From contig JABICL010000002.1 in assembly GCA_018652265.1 (NCBI GenBank), forward strand, positions 22,326 to 86,325: 64,000 bases of DNA, given 5' to 3'. Made by a program: the position numbers and the translations under genes. Below, one piece after another: positions 57,883 through 64,000 of this stretch (position 1 is its first letter; the number at the start of each line of letters is the position of its first letter). The DNA comes from Candidatus Peribacteria bacterium. Lineage in GTDB: Bacteria > Patescibacteriota > Gracilibacteria > Peribacterales > Peribacteraceae. The notes under the pieces were generated by a model that searched no databases, had not been told where the DNA came from, and worked only from the letters and a program-made list of their open reading frames with translations.

Positions 57883-59136
57883 ATGAATATTAGACTACTT
57901 TTCTTCGCGCTATTTTTCTTTTCTATAACCATCGCTACCCCTGTTAGCGCCAATAGATCTGATAGGCTGCTTAGAATAAAACAAAGAATGGAGATAAGAC
58001 TAGCTCAAAGAGAAAACAAGAAAGAGGTAAGAAATAGAAACGTACGAAAGAAAAGAAGGATTACTTCTAGGGCAATAAGAATGTCTGGAGAAACTATAAA
58101 ATTTGGAGCAAGAAGAAGATCGGCAGACAGATATAGTCCGAAAAAAATAACGCCTAAATCATTAGAAGGCACTGATTTTATGCCAAACCAAAAATTTGAA
58201 CCTACTCTGCCACTTCCAAATATAGATGCTTTAAGCAAATTTCTTCTGCTTGGAACAAATAATTCCGTTATTGCAACTGTTGGACTTTCCTCAGGCGATG
58301 AACCTATTCACATAAGAAGATTTACCATAACTTTAGATTCAGAAGCTTCTTCACTTTCGTCTATGGAAGTTATAGATGAATTTGGATACATACTTGGATC
58401 TGCAACTTTGGATATAGCCGAATCTTCGAATAAAAACGTATTCACTCTCGATATAAGTTCACAAAAAGCTTATTTCATAGATAAAGATGACAAGGTATCT
58501 ATAGCAATAAGAACGCGCATGAAACAAAATGAAAGCGGAGGTATAAGTGGAGAAGAATTACAAGTAACAGATATAAGCGTGAATGCCATTGGATTATGGT
58601 CGAATAAAACTGCATCCATAGATAAATCTGGGCCAGATTTTCTGGCACACGAAACATCTCTTGCGAGAATAAAATCTATAACAAATAGTGGAAACGCCTC
58701 TGGGGTATTTGGTATAGGAACAAATAGGCCTATTGCCTCTTTTAATTTCGAATCTCAATCAATAAATTCCAGATCTGCAAATCCAGCCATCACATCTCTT
58801 GTTTTCTCTGTAAATTCTCCGTCTGCTGTAGAACTTGCAAATATTAAACTAAGAACTTATGGCTTAAATAATTCCACTTCGTGCAGTTTTATAAGGCCAA
58901 GAATAATATGTGACTCTATTGATGAATCTATAGGAGCTATAGATAGTGTACAGAAACTGATTCTTTCTGCAGATGTAAGTCTTTCTGGCTCACATCCAAA
59001 CGTTTATCTACAAATAAGCATAAATGATCCAGGAAGTCCTAATTCTTCTGGAGATATAACTTGGACCGATGGAGTAGGCGTATTTAACTGGATAGACCTT
59101 GATTCCCCAGTGGTAAATGGGACGGATTGGAGGTAA
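57883..59136 (+). CDS. Secreted hypothetical protein
   Basis: Signal peptide-like MNIRLLFFALFFFSITIATPVSA, basic linker, beta-rich body. Confidence 0.7.
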   Translation: MNIRLLFFALFFFSITIATPVSANRSDRLLRIKQRMEIRLAQRENKKEVRNRNVRKKRRITSRAIRMSGETIKFGARRRSADRYSPKKITPKSLEGTDFMPNQKFEPTLPLPNIDALSKFLLLGTNNSVIATVGLSSGDEPIHIRRFTITLDSEASSLSSMEVIDEFGYILGSATLDIAESSNKNVFTLDISSQKAYFIDKDDKVSIAIRTRMKQNESGGISGEELQVTDISVNAIGLWSNKTASIDKSGPDFLAHETSLARIKSITNSGNASGVFGIGTNRPIASFNFESQSINSRSANPAITSLVFSVNSPSAVELANIKLRTYGLNNSTSCSFIRPRIICDSIDESIGAIDSVQKLILSADVSLSGSHPNVYLQISINDPGSPNSSGDITWTDGVGVFNWIDLDSPVVNGTDWR

Positions 59137-59154
59137 TGCTGTAGAATCAAGCCA

Positions 59155-60426
59155 ATGTACAAACTAAATTCTCTTAAATGTGGACTCCCTGTTCTTACTG
59201 CAACCTCAAAAGGAACAGAGTCCGTCACAGTTCATGTATTTGCAGGAGCAGGGTCTAGGTATGAGACTCAGAAAGAGCGAGGAATAAGTCACTTCCTAGA
59301 ACACATGTTCTTCAAAGGTGGAAAGACTTACAAAAATGCTGCAGAGGTAAGTATGGCGATAGATAGTTTTGGTGGAAGTTTTAATGCATTTACTGGTAAG
59401 GAATACGCAGGATATTACGTAAAGATTACAGATAGTCACACAGAGACAGCATGTGATGTGCTTTCTGACATGCTCCTACATGCCACACTTCCAGAAGAAG
59501 AGGCAAAGAAAGAAAGTGGAGTGATCATAGAAGAGCTACGCATGTACGAAGACACTCCGATGTACAAAGCAGGATGGGACTTCGAAGAACTAATGTACGG
59601 AGATCAGCCTCTTGGTTGGGACACGATAGGAATAGAAGAGACTATAAAAGCAGTGGATCATAACTCTCTTATGGCCCATAAGAATCTCTTATATACACCA
59701 GACAATATGGTTCTGGTATTTGCAGGAAACATAACCGAAGAAGAATCTATAAGGCTTGGAGAAAAATTCTTTGGAGGACTATCTGGAACAAAGCAAAGAG
59801 AATTCCCAGCACTAGAAAACAAACCTACAAAGAAAGTAATGCTTGCAAGTAAAAAAACTGAACAATCACATCTAGTTCTCGGAGTAGGTGCCGAAGGAGC
59901 ACTATCTGATAACTACTTCGCACAGAATGTACTTAATGTGATTTTAGGAGGAAATATGAGCTCCAGAATGTTTTTGCGAATCAGGGAAGCGCGTGGACTT
60001 TGCTATTACGTAGCATCCTCTACAGACAACTATATGGACACAGGCGCATTATCTGTACGAGCTGGAGTGGATCAATCGAGACTAGATGAAGCTATAACTG
60101 CTATAAAAGATGAATTGCTTTTAGCAGCTAAAGACGGAGTAACAGATGAAGAAGTAAAAAGAGCAAAAGAATTTTTGAAAGGAAAATTGGCACTGTCTCT
60201 GGAAGATTCAGAAGAACGTGCCCACTTCTATGGAAGACAACAGCTTCTGTACTCAGGCACAGATCGTGGAATGATGGATATAGAAGATTATTTCCAAAAA
60301 GTAGATTCTGTGCAGAAAGAAGATATAAATTCTGTAGCTGCCAAATTATTCACACCAGAGAGATTTAAGCTTGTGGTTATTGGGGATAGAGAAGATGAAA
60401 AAGAACTGGAGAAATTGTTGGACTAG
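59155..60426 (+). CDS. M16 family zinc peptidase
   Basis: GISHFLEHMFFKGGKTYKNAAEVSMAIDSFGGSFNAFTGKEYAGYY (HxxEH motif). Confidence 0.95.
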   Translation: MYKLNSLKCGLPVLTATSKGTESVTVHVFAGAGSRYETQKERGISHFLEHMFFKGGKTYKNAAEVSMAIDSFGGSFNAFTGKEYAGYYVKITDSHTETACDVLSDMLLHATLPEEEAKKESGVIIEELRMYEDTPMYKAGWDFEELMYGDQPLGWDTIGIEETIKAVDHNSLMAHKNLLYTPDNMVLVFAGNITEEESIRLGEKFFGGLSGTKQREFPALENKPTKKVMLASKKTEQSHLVLGVGAEGALSDNYFAQNVLNVILGGNMSSRMFLRIREARGLCYYVASSTDNYMDTGALSVRAGVDQSRLDEAITAIKDELLLAAKDGVTDEEVKRAKEFLKGKLALSLEDSEERAHFYGRQQLLYSGTDRGMMDIEDYFQKVDSVQKEDINSVAAKLFTPERFKLVVIGDREDEKELEKLLD

Positions 60427-60446
60427 TCATAAGTCACACATATAAA
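60418..60446 (+). promoter_or_regulatory. Promoter-like element for the structured RNA
   Basis: TTGGAC -17 nt- TATAAA. Confidence 0.5.
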
Positions 60447-60452
60447 GTCCCA

Positions 60453-60590
60453 ATCATGGAATGCAGATGATGTGCTGATGGATTTTTAGCGGGATCCTCG
60501 CATGAGCCGCTCAGCACTTAACAAGTTGAAGCAGGCTCTCATCTACATTCAGCCCAAGTCGTGCTCGAACCACGGCTTGGGCTACCTTTT
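60453..60590 (+). ncRNA. Structured small RNA candidate with its own promoter and terminator
   Basis: Long-range stem gaatgcagatga/tcatctacattc, inner stem gtgctga/tcagcac, then terminator agcccaagtcgtg...cacggcttgggct + T4. Confidence 0.6.
60551..60590 (+). terminator. Rho-independent terminator
   Basis: agcccaagtcgtgctcgaaccacggcttgggctacctttt. Confidence 0.8.
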
Positions 60591-60648
60591 ATGTATTAAT
60601 CTTATTTATTAATTTTCAATTATCAACTCCAACCCTTACAATGCACGC

Positions 60649-61083
60649 ATGCAAAAAACATTAATACTACTCAAGCCAGATGCTGTAACAAAAAAATGTT
60701 GCGGAAAAGTTCTATCTAGATTCGAAGATGCAGGATTCAAAGTTCTAGCATGCAAGATGATTAAACTTAGTAGCGAAATTTTAAAAGAGCACTACGCTCA
60801 CATAGCAGACAAACCATTTTTTCCGGAGGTAGAAAACTTCATGAGTATGACCCCTGTGATTGCTATGGTTTTAGAAGGAGATAATGTAATAGAACAGACA
60901 CGAGAAATTTTAGGAGTTACAGATTGCACAGAAGCCGCTCCAGGAACTATCCGTGACGAATTCGGAAACAAAGATTCTGCTACATGCAAAATGATGAACA
61001 TAGCTCATGCATCAGATAGCGAAGAGAATGCAGAGATAGAAGTGAAGAGGTTTTTTGAGGAAAGTGAGATATTTGAATATTAA
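60649..61083 (+). CDS. ndk: Nucleoside diphosphate kinase
   Basis: QKTLILLKPDAVTKKCCGKVLSRFEDAGFKVLACKMIKLS...HASDSEENAEIEVKRFF. Confidence 0.96.
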   Translation: MQKTLILLKPDAVTKKCCGKVLSRFEDAGFKVLACKMIKLSSEILKEHYAHIADKPFFPEVENFMSMTPVIAMVLEGDNVIEQTREILGVTDCTEAAPGTIRDEFGNKDSATCKMMNIAHASDSEENAEIEVKRFFEESEIFEY

Positions 61084-61091
61084 GAGCGCAG

Positions 61092-61202
61092 GCTCCCCTC
61101 GACCGAGTCAGTCGCAGCTGACGAGTGGAGAGGTTAATGATAATACTGCCTCTCGATTCGACCATCACCTTTGCGAAGGTGCTGGCCTCACTCGAGGAAA
61201 GC
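61092..61202. repeat. Two family B palindromic units in opposite orientation
   Basis: ctcccctcgaccgagtcagtcgcagctgacgagtggagagg and cctctcgattcgaccatcacctttgcgaaggtgctggcctcactcgaggaaagc. Confidence 0.88.
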
Positions 61203-62446
61203 TACAAATCTTCATCAAACAATAATCTCATAGCCGCCTCTTTCTGTGGATCTAAACCCTCTGCTATATCATCCACAGTCATATCAACCATCAAGTCAGG
61301 CTCTATCCCTTCTTTTCCTATGTCCCTACCGCCAGGAGTCTTCCACTTAGCTACAGTCACACGAAGGCTAGATCCTCCAGGTAGATCCATAACCTCCTGG
61401 ACAGTTCCTTTTCCGAAGCTACTAGCTCCAACCACCTTCGCTCTACTGTGATCTTGCAGTGCTCCTGCAACTATCTCGGAAGCTGAAGCTGAACCTTCAT
61501 TTATAAGTACCACAACAGGCATATCTGGAGTTATAGGTGATCCATATGCAAAGTGAGATTCTATTTCCTCTCCACGCCTATGAACACTCAAGATCTTTTC
61601 TGTTTGCAAGAAAAACGATGCTATATCTATAGCCCCATCTAAGTAACCTCCGCCATTGAATCTAAGATCAAGTAGAATTCCCGCTATATCTTTATTTTCA
61701 AAAGAATTAAGTGCTTCTCTAGAATCCTGCACAGTTTCATCTCCAAATTTATTTAGAGCGATGTATCCCACGCTTCCGGTACCAGTTTCTATAATTTCAT
61801 ATTCCACACTTGGAACAAGTATCTGATCTCTTGTAATAGAGATATCCATTTTTTTAGTTTCAGATGGTCTAAATATATTTAAGATCACATCCGTTCCCTT
61901 TTCTCCACGAATTAAATCTACAACTGCATGCAAATCCATACCCTCCACCGAAACTGAATCTACTTCTAAAATTATATCCATAGGCCTAAGGCCTGACTGC
62001 GCTGCTGGAGTACCCCTAAGTGGAGCAACTACTACTATCTGTCCACTTCTAACGGTTAGCTCAGCACCTATTCCTCCAAACTCACTATCTCCAAGAGCCT
62101 GATGGAAATCTGTACTTTCCTTTGGCGTCATAAAAGCGGAATACGGATCACCCATAGATGAAACAAGTCCACTTACAGCACCGAAGCGCATCTGATCTAT
62201 AGAAAGCTCTTCTGGATCTACATAATATTTGTCTAGAAGTCTCCATACAGTCCACATAATAGACAAATCTACTTCCTCTTCTGGATCTTCCAAAAAGGTA
62301 ACTCCAGATCCAGACAAAGCAAATTTTGCTTCCATCTCTGCAAGTCTAACCTCTGTTGTTTTTCTTTCTACCTGAACACCAAGCTGCCAACCAAGTACCA
62401 AAGCAATAATAAAAAATATAAATCCAGATAAGAATCTTTTTCGCAT
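61202..62446 (-). CDS. S41 family C-terminal processing protease with PDZ domain
   Basis: FGGIGAELTVRSGQIVVVAPLRGTPAAQSGLRPMDIILEVD...VVLINEGSASASEIVAGALQDHSRAKVVGASSFGKGTVQ. Confidence 0.95.
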   Translation of the reverse strand: MRKRFLSGFIFFIIALVLGWQLGVQVERKTTEVRLAEMEAKFALSGSGVTFLEDPEEEVDLSIMWTVWRLLDKYYVDPEELSIDQMRFGAVSGLVSSMGDPYSAFMTPKESTDFHQALGDSEFGGIGAELTVRSGQIVVVAPLRGTPAAQSGLRPMDIILEVDSVSVEGMDLHAVVDLIRGEKGTDVILNIFRPSETKKMDISITRDQILVPSVEYEIIETGTGSVGYIALNKFGDETVQDSREALNSFENKDIAGILLDLRFNGGGYLDGAIDIASFFLQTEKILSVHRRGEEIESHFAYGSPITPDMPVVVLINEGSASASEIVAGALQDHSRAKVVGASSFGKGTVQEVMDLPGGSSLRVTVAKWKTPGGRDIGKEGIEPDLMVDMTVDDIAEGLDPQKEAAMRLLFDEDL

Positions 62447-62487
62447 ACTTTCATTATACGTATCAAATGGATATTTTGGAAACTACA

Positions 62488-62534
62488 CCTCTCGATTCGT
62501 CCTTCGACAAGCTCAGGACTCACTCGAGGAAAGC
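62488..62534 (+). repeat. Family B palindromic unit
   Basis: Identical over 47 bp to 1066..1112. Confidence 0.92.
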
Positions 62535-62657
62535 ATTAAGATTTACGTGTGATTGAATCAATGAATCATTGAAAATTGTTTTAAAATTTAACATTTAAAA
62601 TTTAAAATTTTCTGCGATTTCTTTCGCCATAAAAATTATTTACAAATTCTCTGATTA

Positions 62658-64000
62658 TCAATCCAATATAACACTGAGCATCTCTGCAAACTCACCTCTG
62701 GTTACTTCTTCAGAAACATCATCACCAGGATCAGTAATACCAAGGCTTATGCCAATATCAACATAAGGGTCATACCAGTTATCAGCATTTGTTTCTTGGC
62801 TCTGGAATGCATATCCAGAAGATACAGTTAGAAGTTTAAGAGTCTCTGCGAGATTCAAAGTATCACTAGGCCTAAAGTCTGGATTATTTGGATTTACCAT
62901 TCCTTCATCTATCGCAGCATCTAGATATCCGTGATACCAAGAATTATCCTCAGTATCTCCAAATGGCAGAGGCTCTGGATCTTCATCTGTTTCTATATCA
63001 AATGCTCTATTGAACATAACTATAGACTCAATTCTATTAACTGGATCTGCAGGCCTTAGATCACCCGTATCACCATCTCCTGTTATCACTCCCATTTCAT
63101 TAAGCTCAACTATTGCAGCTACTTGATCCTCTGATATTTCTGGATACTCATTCTCATAATAATCCTGCCAATCATCCAAAATTATTTGGTCTTCATCATA
63201 ACCATCATCGTCATCGTGATTGAAAATATCAGTTGCCCATTCTAGAAATCCTCTGGATTCATCTTCTTCGTAATCATAAAATTCTTCTTCTGGCAATCTG
63301 GATGCAAATGGATCGGCATCAGGACTTGGATGTGGATCTGGCTGTGGACTTGGAGTAGGAGGATGAGGATTAGGATAATCATCACGACCTGGCTCACATG
63401 AATAAGTACATCCCCCACGTCCATCACAAACTCCACAGAAGTAAGGTTCACACCATGTATAACACTGTCCTTTGAAACATTCTTCACAGTCATCTGGATT
63501 ACATGCAGGATCACAAACATTTGGATCTGGCTGTGGTGGCTCTGGAATAGGATCTGGCTGTGGTGGCTCTGGCACTGGATCTGGCTGTGGCTGTGGACCA
63601 GAATCATGTACGCAAGCCCCATCCCTACAGCCAAGCTCGCAATTTATTCCTCTTACAGCAGGAATAACTCCACTACACACATACTCACCCAAACTAGTAA
63701 TCCCATTATTCTCTGAACAAAAATCTGTGAATGAATTACTACCGCCAAAATTATAATTCAGAGTTACAGTCCCCTTAGTAAATGCATCCATTCCATCTGA
63801 ATCTGTACACGTTTTTTCTATACAATTTCCATTGCTACAGAATTCATGGGAATTACATTTAGAAATACATTCACCATTTCTACATTCCTCACATTCATTT
63901 GCATTACACGAAGGATTACAAGTTGATCCACTATTACATGCTCCATCGCTACATCCAAACTCACAATCAATATAACCCGATCTAACTATAGGATATGGAT
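62658..64000 (-). CDS. Partial: large surface protein with Cys-rich repeats, Pro-rich linker and C-terminal SLH-like domains
   Basis: Reading frame stays open through the right edge (DCEFGCSDGACNSGSTCNPSCNANECEECRNGECISKC...); C-terminus GVITGDGDTGDLRPADPVNRIESIVMFNRAF and ..NPDFRPSDTLNLAETLKLL. Confidence 0.8.
   Translation of the reverse strand, partial: PYPIVRSGYIDCEFGCSDGACNSGSTCNPSCNANECEECRNGECISKCNSHEFCSNGNCIEKTCTDSDGMDAFTKGTVTLNYNFGGSNSFTDFCSENNGITSLGEYVCSGVIPAVRGINCELGCRDGACVHDSGPQPQPDPVPEPPQPDPIPEPPQPDPNVCDPACNPDDCEECFKGQCYTWCEPYFCGVCDGRGGCTYSCEPGRDDYPNPHPPTPSPQPDPHPSPDADPFASRLPEEEFYDYEEDESRGFLEWATDIFNHDDDDGYDEDQIILDDWQDYYENEYPEISEDQVAAIVELNEMGVITGDGDTGDLRPADPVNRIESIVMFNRAFDIETDEDPEPLPFGDTEDNSWYHGYLDAAIDEGMVNPNNPDFRPSDTLNLAETLKLLTVSSGYAFQSQETNADNWYDPYVDIGISLGITDPGDDVSEEVTRGEFAEMLSVILD

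Noticed and set aside
60453-60590. Assignment of the structured RNA to SRP/4.5S or 6S RNA
   Set aside because: No GGAAGGAAGCAGC SRP motif; size and bubble symmetry do not fit 6S well. Left unclassified.

Overview
This 64 kb window is a chromosomal segment from a bacterium that looks like a Patescibacteria/CPR member. That placement is my inference from compact gene content, many CPR-style envelope genes and a lone 16S gene; no phylogeny was run. It contains mostly housekeeping and cell-envelope genes: comEC, proS, recO, ftsX, galU, glgP, rlmH, wecB, gpmA, hup, topA, rpmH-rnpA-yidC-khpB, fumC, htpX, secD, guaA, an ECF sigma/FecR pair, comM, M16 peptidase, ndk and S41 protease. There is one tRNA-Glu and one complete 16S rRNA on the minus strand with no 23S next to it. 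I found no CRISPR array, transposase, integrase or prophage. Main points for follow-up: (1) an array of five small two-TM protein cassettes at 35.5-37.2 kb, most with a related leader motif and a terminator hairpin; (2) a SecD with an embedded parvulin PPIase domain; (3) an apparent UppP(BacA)-DedA fusion; (4) an orphan 16S unit bracketed by a long leader/trailer helix and carrying a cloverleaf-like trailer element; (5) at least three families of dispersed palindromic repeats, some inserted in frame in comEC, glgP and possibly other genes, with hairpin centres that change while staying self-complementary; (6) a recurrent TAnnnT hexamer 6-7 nt before start codons, suggesting common leaderless transcription; (7) an unrecognised four-gene cluster with a 1559-aa protein and a duplicated promoter-like motif; (8) an independent ~135-nt structured RNA candidate before ndk. 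Identifications come from reading the protein and nucleotide sequence only; no database search was run.
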